A stretch of DNA of 64,000 nt. It comes from Myxocyprinus asiaticus (taxonomy: Eukaryota; Chordata; Actinopteri; Cypriniformes; Catostomidae). The first letter of the stretch is position 1; each line of letters begins with the position of its first letter. Location of the stretch: positions 14,588,281 to 14,652,280 of the forward strand of contig NC_059373.1 of NCBI RefSeq assembly GCF_019703515.2, written 5' to 3'. The position numbers and the translations under genes were made by a program. Below are positions 34,942 through 46,676 of this stretch, piece after piece. The notes under the pieces were generated by a model. The model searched no databases. It had not been told where the DNA came from and worked only from the letters and a program-made list of their open reading frames with translations.

Positions 34942-36140
34942 GTTGAATACCACAAAAAATAATTATAAATCGTTTCTTTAAAATAATAATAATAATAATA
35001 ATAATTGAGGTTACAGTTTGGCACTTACAATGGAATTGAATGGGGTACATTTTTTGAAGGTTAAAAATGTATGTTTTATCTGAGCTGTAAAGTTGCTTAA
35101 ATCAGTATTTTTTATTTTTTTTATTTATTTTTTTGTGTGTGTGTTATAAGGTTTAGGGTTTACAGTGTTACGTCATCATGGCAACAAAGTTGTAAAAATT
35201 AGATACAACTTTACACAGAAAAGGTTAGTAAGCGATTTTATCACACTATAATCATGTAAACACGCATATAGTTTATGTCTTGTGGCTATACTTTTGAAAC
35301 AGTGAGCGTTTTAATGTTTACGAATTGGCCCCATTCATTTCAATTTTAAGTGCCTCACTGTTACCCAGATTTTTGCTTTTTAGTTTAAGAAAAATTCTAA
35401 TTAAAATTTAGGTAATTAACTTTACCCACAAAAGCTGTCGATTTAGATTAAAGGGATAGTTCACCCAAAAATGTAAATTCTTTCATCATTTACTCACCCT
35501 CATGCCATCCCAGATGTGTATGACTTTCTTTCTTCTGCAGAACACAAATGAAGATTTTGGAAGAATATCTCAGCTCTGTAGGTCCATACAACGCAAGTGA
35601 ATGGTGGCCAGAATTCCAAAAATGAAGGTCCAAAAATTACATAAGAGGCATCAAAGTAATCCATATGACTCCAGTGGTTAAATCCATATATTCTGAAGCA
35701 ATATGGTATTTAAGTCCTTTTTTATTATTAATCTCCACCTTCAACTAGACCCAACCAGTAGGTGGCTGAATGTGAAAGTGAAAGTCACTTTCACACAAGA
35801 ATGTGGAAGTGAAAGTGTACATTTACAGTTAAAAAAGGACTTAAATATTCATCTGGTTTTCACCCACACCAATCATATCGCTTCAGAAGATATGAATTTA
35901 ACCACTGGAGTCTTATGGATTACTTTTATACTGCCTTTCGGTTCTTCAAAGTTCTGGTCACCATTCACTTTCATTGTGAGGACCAACGTGAGCTGAAGTG
36001 TTCTTTTAAAAATCTTTGTGTTTTGCAGAAGAAAGAAAGCCATGCACAACTGGGATGGCATGAGGGTGAGAAAAGATGAGAGGAATTTTCATTTTAGGGT
36101 ACACTATCCCTTTAACTTGCATTGAACCCAGAATATTCCT
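34942..36140. mobile_element. TTAA MITE, family 2, split by an insertion
   Basis: Shares GGTTACAGT, TACGTCATCATGGCAACAAA and CCATTCATTTCAATTTTAAG blocks with the complete copy at 38377-39038. The right end, GAACCCAGAATATTCCT (followed by TTAA), is displaced by the 660-bp insert at 35452-36111. The left terminus is not clear. Confidence 0.65.
35452..36111. mobile_element. foldback TTAA MITE, complete, nested
   Basis: Ends AGGGATAGTTCACCC and its inverted counterpart GGGTACACTATCCCT. TTAA on both sides (35448-35451, 36112-36115). Removing it and one TTAA restores the family 2 sequence GATTTAGATTAACTTGCATT, matching the GAGGTTAACTTGTATT of the copy near 6909-6924. Long arms pair across a central AAAGTGAAAGTCACTTTCAC. 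Confidence 0.85.
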
Positions 36141-36447
36141 TTAACCAGCTGGTCTCAAGGTCATTTTTAGCAGATGAATGAAGTCAGATCCACTCAAGTT
36201 CACACAGGTGTCCTAGCAGAGTAATCCCAGGTGTAGTTCATCAAATTAATTTTGCGGAGTATATCAACATAGTTTTAAAACAGTTTTATCATTTAAAACC
36301 TATCAAAGGTCTTGTGAAATGTTTTGCTTAAAGTCTGCTTGTGATACCTTTTATTTAAAATAAATGCCACATGTTTTGATCTTTTATCTAATGCAATGAC
36401 GTTTGTAAATTTTATGTGTACAAATAGCCTACTTTTTGGGGCCACAT

Positions 36448-37593
36448 CAAAGTGTTGAGGGTAACAGTTCTTCAGGATGTGCAATTAAAATGTAAAATTC
36501 AGAAGCAGAAATGACCATAATTTGCATGTGATTTATGTGAGAAGGGAGTTGTTGCCATATTTCTTTCACCACTCCATCCATCTGTTCTTCTGTGTGCATT
36601 GTCCATCCATTCCTCTCTCATTTGGACAGGCTGAGCTGACGAAGCATGAGTCAGCCCATCACTGAGAGTGTGTTGACTGAGGATTAATGAGGACAGCAAA
36701 TGATCAGCAGTATTTATGTGTGTATGTGTATGCATGACATCATCTATAATGCATACTGTAATATGTTTTTATATGTGCATTCATATGAATTATAGAACAT
36801 CTTCGAACACGTATCAACATACATGTGGTAAATCAAAGGAAACAGGCCTGTCTTGGCAACCTTAATAACCCACCATCGGTGGTGTGATGCAACGGATATA
36901 GATCTGGAGTGGTAAATGAAAAATGGTAGCCATGAGCCACTACTATTGTACCCATGTTGCTCCAAAGGTACTTTCCTGTTATAATGCTGCATTCGAATTG
37001 TGTCAGAATTACTGTAATTATGAGATGAATAGAAAAATAAATTACTTGTTTCTATGGTAACGCTCATAACGCCAAATAGATCCATGTGTGGGTTTGCTGG
37101 TAATGAAAGCAAAAGCGTGATTTTTTTTTTTTTTTTTTTTATGATACATTTTATCATATATATTCATCTATATGCCCTTCCAAAACACTGATGATCAAAA
37201 AAAGTGCACAGTGGCTATAATAAAATGACATCAAACAGAACTGCTGTCAAGGATCCCAACTTTTAATTGTGGAAAATGCTGACATTTTGTTTTTTATATA
37301 AAGTCACAATGGTCAAGTGGGAGAGGTCAGAGCTTTTGGGTCCTGGATATCGCTATGTGTCAAACTTTTCTCTATCTGTGCACACTTGCATCTACAGCAA
37401 AGAGAGAGAGAGAGATGTTGATGAAGGGTATTTGGAGGATAGGCCGGGAAGAAGTGAGCCGAGCTATTGTTAATATTATAGTAAATGAATATTCGTGTGA
37501 GGTCATCTATAACAGTGGAGTGCAGGTGAGAGACATCCTAATGGACCCTGTCTCAGAGAGAGAGGAGTGTGTGAGTTTGTTAGTGTGAGAGAG

Positions 37594-37596
<3 letters not shown>
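36448..37596. other. no gene seen
   Basis: T-run at 37122-37140. No recognised repeat or coding signature. Confidence 0.4.
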
Positions 37597-37687
<91 letters not shown>

Positions 37688-37717
37688 GAGAGGGGAGGGG
37701 AGGGGAGTGGGGGGGGG
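37597..37717. repeat. compound microsatellite (GT)n-(GA)n with G-run tail
   Basis: (GT)n spans 37597-37669, then (GA)n to 37687, then G-runs of four or more separated by single A or AGT (37692-37717). Reading frames through it (poly Cys-Val, poly His-Thr) are artefacts of the repeat. Confidence 0.95.
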
Positions 37718-38372
37718 ATCAGTATCGGATTCAAACCTACATCTCCCAAAAGCTACACAATGTGCCTGGAGCACATGTGTTAACGCTTGGCTACAGCTCC
37801 AATGTTTGATGTGTGTGTGAAGAATATGAGATGAGCGCTGCAGAATTAATCCACAAATTAGAATGCATAATTAATATAAAAAACGCAAGAGGGACAAGCG
37901 GAAAAGTGTGAGGGAAGGAAGGAGAGTAGCCACAGCAGCCACTTAAGAGCAGACAAAGATGGAGGGAGAACACTCTGGCTGTTTCTCATCTTATCATTCT
38001 GTCCACCATATCACACTCTGAGATACCATCAAAGTCGCACACACTCTGACCTACATCTCCAGATCTGTATACATTCATTCATTCAGTGGCCAGAGACTGA
38101 ACAGTGTTGCAATCAATGAAAAACAAGAATGAAAAGTTGTAAGTAGATCACAGTATTAACATAATCCTTTAGAATGTAGAGAATGAAAATGATGAACAGC
38201 ATTAAATATAAAACTAGGCTTTTTTTAAATACTATGCTTTTTTGTCCACAATACTACACAAACTTAGCATTTAAAGCTCCTTGTTACATTACTCACCTGA
38301 TCTGCTTACTGCTAAGCTTTATTTAAGGTGCCTGGTAAAGGTTAATCAAACAAGTCGGGCTGATCCTGAGCT
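37718..38372. other. no recognised feature
   Basis: Contains TAAT-rich sequence at 37845-37885. No coding signature. Confidence 0.4.
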
Positions 38373-38376
38373 TTAA

Positions 38377-39038
38377 AGGAATGTTCCGTGTTCAGTACAA
38401 GTTAAACTCAATCGACAGCATTTGTGGCATAATGTTGATTACCACACAAACAAAATTCGACTTGTCCCTACATTTCTTTAAAAAAAAAAAAGAAATAATC
38501 TATGTTCCAATGAGGCAATTACAATGGAAGTGAATGGGGGCCAATTTCTGAAGGTAAAAAACTCACTGTTTCAAAAGTATAGCCACAAGACATAAAGGAC
38601 ATGTGTGTAAGCATGACTTTAATGTGATAAAATTGCTTACTAACCTTTTCTGTATAAAGTTATTACCGATTTTACAACTTCATTACCATGACGATGTAAT
38701 GTCAGCAAACCCTAAAACCCTAAAATGACTGTAAAAATGACAATTTAAACAACAGCTCAAAAAATACACAAGCTTTAACAGAAGAATTAAGTGCTTTTAT
38801 AAAATTATAGGCTTCACATTTCTGTTTAAACCCTCCAAAAATTGGCCACATTCACTTTCATTGTCCCCATTCACTTCCATTGGAAGTGCTTCACTGTAAC
38901 CTCGATTTTTGCTTTTTTTAAAGAAAAGGAGGGACGAGTTAAATTATAATGTTTTTTTTTTTTTTTTTTTGTGGTAATCAACATTATGCCACAAATGCTG
39001 TCGATTGAGCTTCATTTGTATGAACCCGGAATATTCCT
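38377..39038. mobile_element. TTAA MITE, family 2, complete (662 bp)
   Basis: Ends AGGAATGTTCCGTGTTCA and its counterpart TGAACCCGGAATATTCCT. The arms continue with CTCAATCGACAGCATTTGTG and its inverted partner. TTAA on both sides (38373-38376, 39039-39042). T-run at 38951-38970. No ORF. Reference copy for 6466-6942 and 34942-36140. Confidence 0.85.
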
Positions 39039-39042
39039 TTAA

Positions 39043-40625
39043 GCCGAATCTGGTTCCATACTTTTCGTATTCACAGATCCAGCATGTATAATGCTACATT
39101 GATGGCATGATTATTGCTCTTTTTCTAAAAGACAAGTTCTACAACAGAGTGGTTGTCCAAGTGTGTTAGTGGTTGATGTATTGATAAGCATGATGTTTAG
39201 AGTAGATTTCCCAGTGTTTTTAGAGGAGTACCTGTATTAACTGATCTTCAGATGTGCGTGCTTCTGTGTCACAGCATGTTGATATCAGGCACACTGAAGT
39301 AGTTCAGTGAAGTTCATGTGCATGTATTGTGCATGCATGAGCTTTTTTAAATGTTCCGTTTATATGGTTATTATCTTTTCAAACCCACACGTAACAGGCA
39401 AAGTTTAAAACTGTTGTTTTAGTGCAGTACTGATTGTTTGAATGCATTCTAATGATGAGCATTTACATTAAGGGCCCAATGTTGTCATATGCGTTTTTGA
39501 CCACATTCCACAACCTCTGAATGTGTCTGAAGTGCACAAATATAAAAAAAAAAAAAAAAAATTTTTGACCCCATTTAATGAATAACCTAAAAGGCATCTT
39601 GATAACAGTTGTAAACCAGGTCTGAGAGATCTAGCCTGTTGTTTCCCCGTACTGGATGCTGTTGTGTGCTGTGCTCACGTGAATTGCCGTACCCCTCTTA
39701 CCAATCAGACCACTCAAAAAGCCACCACAAATTCTAAATGAATCCATGTTTGTGTGTAGTTGCTATTGCACCTATAGTGTGAAATGTTACGAAGTTCTGA
39801 AAAAAAAAAAAAAAAAAAGTCAATCAATTAATGTGTTTTCATGATTGTCTTTTGCATCTGATTACTCGGTCACTCATTGTTATCACTAATACACAACTGT
39901 ATATAGACAGTAAAAGTGCTCATGTATTCCTTGTAAATGATCAATGTAGTACTTGCAGTAATGACTGCAGAGCCATCCACAGCTCCACTTTCCTAGAACG
40001 CCCATATAAAAAACATTAGTACCACCTAATTGCATGAGATAACTAGTTCTGTAAATTCAATGATTCCAGTTTGTATCTAATTGTACCAATAAGATTTAAT
40101 TATTCTTCGCTGGACTAAAGAGAGATTAAGTTAGCATATAAAACATGAAAGAGACAATGATATTAACACCTACAAATGCATGTAAAAGAATCATACACTT
40201 ACATAAGCCACCAAACACACATACACACTCTAGTGTGACTTCAGATGTCCGATGTATTCTCCTGCCACAACAAGAAAAGGTGTCTTCCTGTTGTGGGGGG
40301 TGATAAATACTGGCCTCATTGAAAGGCTCTTTGATAGCACACTGTAGCCTTTTTAATTTCCCCCTTCTCAATTAGGCTTTCCATTTGCTTGCCTGTCTTA
40401 CAAGCAGACAGCACAGAAACAGAAGAGAGAGTTAGAGAGAAAGCAAGAAAGAAACAGGGGAGGGGAAAGGAGGCCTTACAATGTAATTGTATGCCATGTT
40501 TGACAAGTGTTAGAGTCTCTGATGAGGGCACCTCAGGGAATGAAGATCACATACTCTTGAGACCAGCCAACACACAGTTCTCAGTCCACATGAGAGAAAG
40601 ACACACAGACTCAAATGTATATGAA
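39043..40625. other. no gene seen
   Basis: A-runs at 39543-39560 and 39801-39817. Nothing coding. 40390-40470 is purine-rich. Confidence 0.4.
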
Positions 40626-40644
40626 AGAGAGAGAGAGAGAGAGA
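40626..40644. repeat. (GA)n flank at the LINE 3' end
   Basis: A short GA run abuts the LINE 3' end. The same repeat continues at the other side of the LINE (46159-46249). Confidence 0.9.
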
Positions 40645-40726
40645 TTTTTTTATTTTTCAAAAATCTTTGTTTAACAAAAGATTATTAACATAAAATCAGT
40701 ACAAAAATATTTTTAAATCAATTTTA

Positions 40727-43700
40727 TTAAAAGAGTGCAAAGTGAAGTTTATTTTCAATAACAGAACACAAAGCTCCTTTATGACACCATATTCCTTCAA
40801 AAACTGTTAGAGAGTCCATAGCTTTGTAAAAATGAAAATCGATTGAAAGTCTTGATTTAATCAAAGCTGCGGATACCTTTTCAACATTATGTTCTCTGTT
40901 TTGCTCAAATTTATCTTTTCTACTAATGTAAATGGCCATTTTGGCCATTTACCCCAAATAAAATTTAACAATTGACATTCGTATTTTCATTTTTGAACAT
41001 ATTTAAACCACAAAATAAAAGTTTGTACAGAAAACTCCTCATTAAAACAGTTAAAAAGATTTAGCAAAATATCAAATAAAGGCTTCAGCCTTAAACAATG
41101 CATAAAAGTGTGAAAAACAGTCTCTCGTTGAAAACTAAAAGGACAATCTTGACCAACACTTGGATTTAAAACAGAAATAAAAGAATTTACCATAATAATA
41201 CCATGTAGAATTCGCCATTGTAAATCTCCAGCTCTTTTAATTAACGGTGGCTTGTAAAGTGCTCTCCACTCTGGTCTAGCATTGTTACTCATCTTAAAAA
41301 CATCACGCCATGGTGTATCAACTCTTCCATTTAAACCTTTTTTGTTAAAAGATTTTACACAAGCTTTATACAATTTTTTACCACTACCTTCATGCAAATC
41401 CATATCTGTCAGCTTTTCAAATTCCAAAAAAAATCCTGTGTATTCACCTAAATTTGGTGAAAGAAGCAGATTTGGAAAACTGTCTTTTTCATCAGGGATG
41501 AACTCTCCTTTGCAGTAACCTTGAAGCAATTTGTTTTCTTCTGCTGTAAAACCAGACTGTAGTTTCTGTAGTACATGTGCAACAACTTGATTTGGATTTA
41601 ACCCTTAAAAAATCAGCTACATCATTGACTTTTCCAAAACTTGGCCCAGCCAATTTTATTAAACATTCAGGTGTTGTGATCTTGGATTTGATGAATGCTG
41701 TAGTCATTGTCCCATATGCGCCTAGAATGTCCAAACGTGAGCCGTAGATCAAAGGTTTTTTCAATAACCAGAATAAAGAAAGTGTAGAATCTGTCCTTTT
41801 CATTTGAAAGAGGGCCCATACTTTAAAAAGATTGCTGTAAAACTCCGGCATCCTGGACGTGTTTATTTTTTTGGGATCTAAAAGAACAATGATTTATCCA
41901 GACAAAGTCCTTCAGCAGTCTTTAAAATCGTACTGGCCACTGGTCTCCATCTTAAGTTCTCTGGCCCAGTGAGAAATCGCTGTATGAACTGTAGTTGAAA
42001 AGCTGCAGTCCTACTTTGCAAATGTACAAGTCCTTGCCCTCCTTCTTCTTTTGGTAAATACAATACATTACGAGGTATCCAATGCATTTTTTCCCCCAAA
42101 AAATCTATTAAAAGAGACAGAATTTTTGCAAGTAACCATGCAGGTGGATCAATACAAGCCAGTCGGTGCCATAAAGAAGAGGCCACCAAATTATTAATAA
42201 TCAGAGTGCGTCCTCTATATGATAAATTCTTAACAATCCATGTCCATTTCATAAGACGACCTTTAAGTTTTTCAATTATTCCCTCCCAGTATTTTTTTTT
42301 TTTTTTTTTTTTTTTTGAACAATCGTGTCATCTCCTAAAAACACTCCTAAATATCTTAAACCATCTTTTTTCCAACTTATCCTATTTGGAAGTATTGGTA
42401 TCGCTCTTTCCCACTTTCCTACTAACACTGCTTCGCTTTTATCCCAGTTAATTCTTGCTGAAGAAATAGTTCCAAAGTCTCTCAATGATTTTAATAGCGT
42501 ATGCTGATAAACAGAAAGTGCTTGTACAGGTTTGTAAAGATATCCCTTCTAAAACTCTTCTCAATTTATTTAAAAGTGGTTCTATTGCCAATGTGTAAAG
42601 TATCCCTGACAGAGAACACCCCTGTCTTACCCCACGACATACTTTAAAAGGAGCACATAAGCCACCGTTAATTTTCAGTAAACTCTCAATGTCATTGTAT
42701 AAAATTTTAATATAACCTATAAAATCAGAACTAAATCCAAATGCTTGTAAAGTTTTCCACACATAGTCATGTTCTACATGATCAAACACTTTCTCCTGAT
42801 CTAAGGAAATCAAACCCATATCTACACCCATCATTTTAGAAACATCAAATAAATCTCTTATCAAATGGATATCATCAAAAATGTATCTTCCAGGTACACA
42901 GTTGGACTGACCAGAGTGAATTACTTCCTCCAAAACCCTTCCTAGTCTGGTAGCTAACACTTTTGAGAGCAATTTATAGTCACAGCACAATAAAGATACA
43001 GGTTGCCAGTTCTTTATCTCTCTCACATCACCTTTTTTTGGCAAAAGGGTAAGGACCGCTCTTCTACAGCTCGGGGGCAGAAGTCCTCCGACTAGACTGT
43101 CAGCAGATCCTCCCCTATCACAGGCCAAAAGGCTTTATAGAACTCAACTGGGATTCAATCTATCCCAGGAGCCTTGCCATTTTCCATACTTTGGAGAGCT
43201 TCATGCAGTTCTTCCAGGCCTATGGCTCTCTTGAGTGCTGCATTAGAATCTTCAGAGACCTTTGGCAGCTCTTCAAAAAAAAAAAAAAAAAAACTGTTCA
43301 ACAACCCGATCTTCCTTGTGCTCACAACTATAAAGATTTTCATAAAAACTGATTGCTTTTTTCTGAATTTCAATAGGATCTGATACAAGAGAACCAGTCT
43401 CAGAAAATAAAGAATGTATAAAGCGTTTTTGACCGTGCTTTTTTTCTAGACTAAAGAAGAATTTTGATGGCACATCCATCTGGTCTATATCTTTAAACCG
43501 TGATCGAACTAGCGCCCCCTGTGCTTTCACTCTTTGTATGTCAGACAAAACAGATTTTTTTTTAAAAAGGGATTCAATATGTGTTTGATTTCCACTTGAC
43601 TGTGCCACTTCTTGGAATTTGAGAATTTCATCTTCTAAAACTTTTATAGATTGAATCATATCTTTTGTGATATTGTGAGTGTACTGTTGACATAATGCTT

Positions 43701-44600
43701 AGTTTGTGTTTTACCAAACTCCCACCATTTTTGCAAAGACTGAAACTGAGCTTTTTCATTCCTAAAATGTTCCCAAAAAATGTAAATGTATCTTTAAAAT
43801 GTGCATCACTTAGTAAATTTTTATTAAAATGCCAATAAGCACTTTTTGGCTTCACAGAGTTTAAAGTTACTGTACATATGACAAGACTGTGATTTGAGAA
43901 CCCAACTGGGGTTATGAAATATTTCTTAAAAAAACTAAGATGATGTTTAAATCTATAGAATCTATCTTGTCTTGCTAATGACAATATGTTGTCACGGGCA
44001 TGTGCTCATGTGTACTGCTTTAAGTTCCCATTTAAACTCTTCCATACATCACATAAATCATTTGTTTCAATCATCTGAATGAGTCGTTTTCGAGAAAGCA
44101 AATTTGGTTCTACATGATTTCTGTCCATATTATTTTCGACACAATTAAAGTCTCCACTTACATCTCCACTTACACTTCACCATTACATTTATCCAAAGTT
44201 ACACACAGAGTATCTAAAAACACCATTCTTTCTGCTGATAGGGTTGGGGCATACACACAAATAAAAACAAAGATATGGTTCTCAAACTGGGCTCGAATCT
44301 TTTGCAGTCTACCTTTCACAACCTCTTCCATCTCACAAGAGACAGGAATAAAACTATTTGCAAATAAAATGGCAACACCTCCACTAAGTGTTAACACAAC
44401 CACTAAGAGGTTTTATGACTTAAAAAAGAGAGACCTTTATATTCTTTAGCCCATTCTATAGCATTTGTTGTATTACTGTGTGTTTCCTGCACAAATAAAA
44501 CATCAAGTTGCTTTTGAATCATGATTTCATATATTGCTGTACGTTTTGTACAGTCTCTAGCTCCATTTACATTCAGGGATGCAATACGAACGTCACCCAT
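40727..44600 (-). pseudogene. LINE ORF2 (endonuclease and reverse transcriptase), broken
   Basis: ORF2 nicks the target and reverse-transcribes the element RNA onto it. It starts at 44600 with MGDVRIASLNVNGARD, the APE-type endonuclease N-terminus, followed by QETH, GGVAILF, VYAP and GDFNC (about 44135-44150). The SDH motif reads SNH (Asn codon 43892-43894), which loses a catalytic residue. Reverse transcriptase blocks follow: MENGKAPGID (about 43160-43190), LPKKGDVREIKNWQPVSLL, LDQEKVFDH and RQGCSLS. The active-site YADD box is reduced to SAYA (42496-42507), the two Asp having been deleted. Frames are broken by an A-run (42293-42316) and a T-run (43276-43293) on the sense strand. The C-terminus, near KSRLSIDFHFYKA and IWCHKGALCSVIE, ends at 40727. 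Confidence 0.88.
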
Positions 44601-44654
44601 GTGAAAGTAAAAAACTAAACCATAAAGAAAAAAGCAGTCAAAAAATTAAGTCAG

Positions 44655-45945
44655 TTTACTGCCATCAATTATTCAGTTATTGTTGGAGTTTTTGGGGACA
44701 CATTTTTCAAACGATATACCTCCCTGTTTGTGAAACATCCCTCACTCATGAAAGTTCTAGTATTTTCCACAAAACATTTGATGTCTGGAAAATAATCAAC
44801 AACCTGTACCCCCCTCATATTTTTTGTCAGTTTAAAAAACTTCTTGATTTCCTCAGTATCATAATCTTGACATGTCCATTCATTCTGGGAACAACTAGAA
44901 GCACCAGAATCAGAGAAATCACTCTCATTGCCGATATCATCAACATCAACATCAACTCCTTTTCATTCTGTTTTTCTAGATTGTTTTGATTCTTGTCATT
45001 CTTTTTCCTTTTTAAGTGTGCTTTGAAAATGGCCTGATCTATATCCATCATTAAATTATCACTTAGGTTGACACTCTCTGAAGGAGACTTTGTGTCAGAC
45101 ATTACACTGTGAAAAATCCATGCTTGCATCAGGTTTGTTAAACTTGGACTCATCTCTGACAATTAAAGGGATAACTAAATCATTCTCCCCATTATTTTCA
45201 ACTATGGCCTGATTCGCCTCTTCTGTCTGTGAATGAGGCAATACATCATTTGAGCCACTAGTGGATGGCCTGGGTTCAGTTTGGGTTGGTTCAGGAATAT
45301 TATCTGTTCCTCCATCCCTGACTTGCACACCGTTTTCACCTGAGACATCTTGTTGCATGTTTGTACCATTATTATCTGGACAAGTACGAACTAAATGCCC
45401 AGTTTTGCCACAGCCAAAGCACTTCATCACATCAGTACTTACAAAGACAGTATAATCAAAGTCATCAACTCTGAATTTGAAATTCAAGTTCAGTTCAGTT
45501 CTGTTATCTTTCAGGATCATGTAAGTAAATCTCCTGAAAGATACTACATGCTTAATCAAGTCCAATTTTCTTCCGAGAGCGATTATTTTTTCATAGGACT
45601 GACTACCTTTCCAAAGCGTGACAGTTCTTTTGTTAACATTTCATCTTCAATAAACGGCAGAACTTTAGACAAAGTGACTTTCTTAGCGGGGATAGAAAGG
45701 GGAAGCACTGGGGTAAACAAACCACTAATTACTGCTCTTTTCTCCACTACTTCGTTTGCTTTCTCAACTGAATTCAAAAACAAAACAATAGCGTTGTTCA
45801 TTTTTGATGCCGCTAAAATACATTCATGGCCAACAACATCCCCAATGGCCAAAATGCACTCTTCCACATTCACCGTGGACACCACTTTCACTCCGTGGTG
45901 CCATGTGAGAGAATCTAAACTAGTGTTTGTGTTTTGGGCCGCCAT
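44655..45945 (-). pseudogene. LINE ORF1 (CCHC nucleic-acid-binding protein), broken
   Basis: ORF1 proteins of this clade bind the element RNA in the retrotransposition particle. The start is taken at 45945 (MAAQNTNTSLDSL); an upstream in-frame ATG at 45990 also exists. The first frame ends at 45583. The reading continues in another frame from about 45565, so there is a frameshift near 45570-45585. The zinc knuckle CFGCGKTGHLVRTC (codons about 45380-45421) has the exact CX2CX4HX4C pattern. The acidic C-terminal part, with FSDSG and QDYDTEEIKKFFKLTKNMRG, continues with further breaks to about 44655. I recognise the protein from its close fish relatives, but have not compared it to any. Confidence 0.85.
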
Positions 45946-46156
45946 GCTTCCCAGTGATACACTGGTTGCCGACGCCCGAAAACTCCTCAAGGGAAACTTC
46001 TGTCACCACTCAATACACCACAGATATCAAAACTCAAAAAAAGAAAAGAAATAGAAAAGAAATGAAAAAGAAGCAATTGTTTTTGCCACAGCGGGCATAC
46101 ACCACTCGCACTCACCACACGCTCCTCACACTCGCTCAACAGATGCTCACACATGC

Positions 46157-46158
<2 letters not shown>

Positions 46159-46249
<91 letters not shown>
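46159..46249. repeat. (AG)n microsatellite at the LINE 5' end
   Basis: About 91 bp of uninterrupted AG directly joins the LINE 5' end. Ser-Leu and Arg-Glu reading frames through it are repeat artefacts. Confidence 0.95.
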
Positions 46250-46250
<1 letters not shown>

Positions 46251-46409
46251 CAATATTTACTCTGATGAATGTGCTCTGTATCCTAATGCCCACCAAATTA
46301 ATGACTCTATAATTCTCTGTCCTATATCCAACACTTCTAGTTGTCAGGATCAGAAGACAACAATGTTTTTCAGAATGGGGTGTACCTAATGGGATGTGAC
46401 TTTCCACGT

Positions 46410-46676
46410 GGCACTGTCATGGTAAAAGGTTCAAAATGTACCAATATAGTACCATGATTTTGAAGCATTTTTGGACATGAATGGTAGCATGAAATAATGG
46501 TATAATACCATGGTATGGTTTGAAGCAACTTGGAGTACCATGTTAATACCATGGTAGATGAATGTGGTAACCATTCTGTTCCATAGTATACTGTATATCA
46601 AAGTAGTAGTACCACGGTATTATCATCTGAAACCATCACTGTACTATGTTATTGCCACAGTACTTTTTTGTAAGGG
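46410..46676. mobile_element. MITE with repeated ACCATGGTA motifs
   Basis: Several ACCATGGTA/TACCATG palindromes recur at about 46505-46560 and 46610. The right end GTACTTTTTTGTAAGGG is one I recognise from a common fish MITE. The left end is not sharp. Confidence 0.55.

Larger units (their letters stand above)
34840..36447. mobile_element. Tc1-type inverted-repeat element hosting nested MITEs
   Basis: Left AAGTGGCCCCAAAAAGTA and right TACTTTTTGGGGCCAC are inverted repeats. Similarity continues inward for roughly 90 bp (ATTG, AGATAAA and GTGGCAT blocks in order on both arms). GGCCCCAAAAAGTATT-type ends are known from Tc1-like elements of fish. No transposase remains. The interior is largely the family 2 MITE at 34942-36140. 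Confidence 0.6.
40645..46158 (-). mobile_element. Tx1-clade LINE in a TC microsatellite, near full length
   Basis: A non-LTR retrotransposon of about 5.5 kb. The 5' UTR lies at 45946-46158, followed by ORF1 with a CCHC zinc knuckle, ORF2 with an endonuclease and a reverse transcriptase, and a short 3' region at 40645-40726. On its sense strand both flanks are TC repeats. This is the insertion pattern described for microsatellite-targeting Tx1 lineages (Kibi, as I recall it). The copy has frameshifts, stops, two homopolymer runs and a deleted reverse transcriptase active site, so it is dead. Confidence 0.88.

Noticed and set aside
37507..37809. Open frames encoding poly Cys-Val or poly His-Thr
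   Set aside because: Produced by translating a GT microsatellite in several frames. No gene evidence.
45395..46054. 219-codon plus-strand open frame
   Set aside because: It is the antisense of LINE ORF1, whose minus-strand frames carry the CCHC motif and recognisable sequence.
45987..46407. Open frames encoding poly Ser-Leu or Arg-Glu
   Set aside because: Produced by the AG microsatellite.
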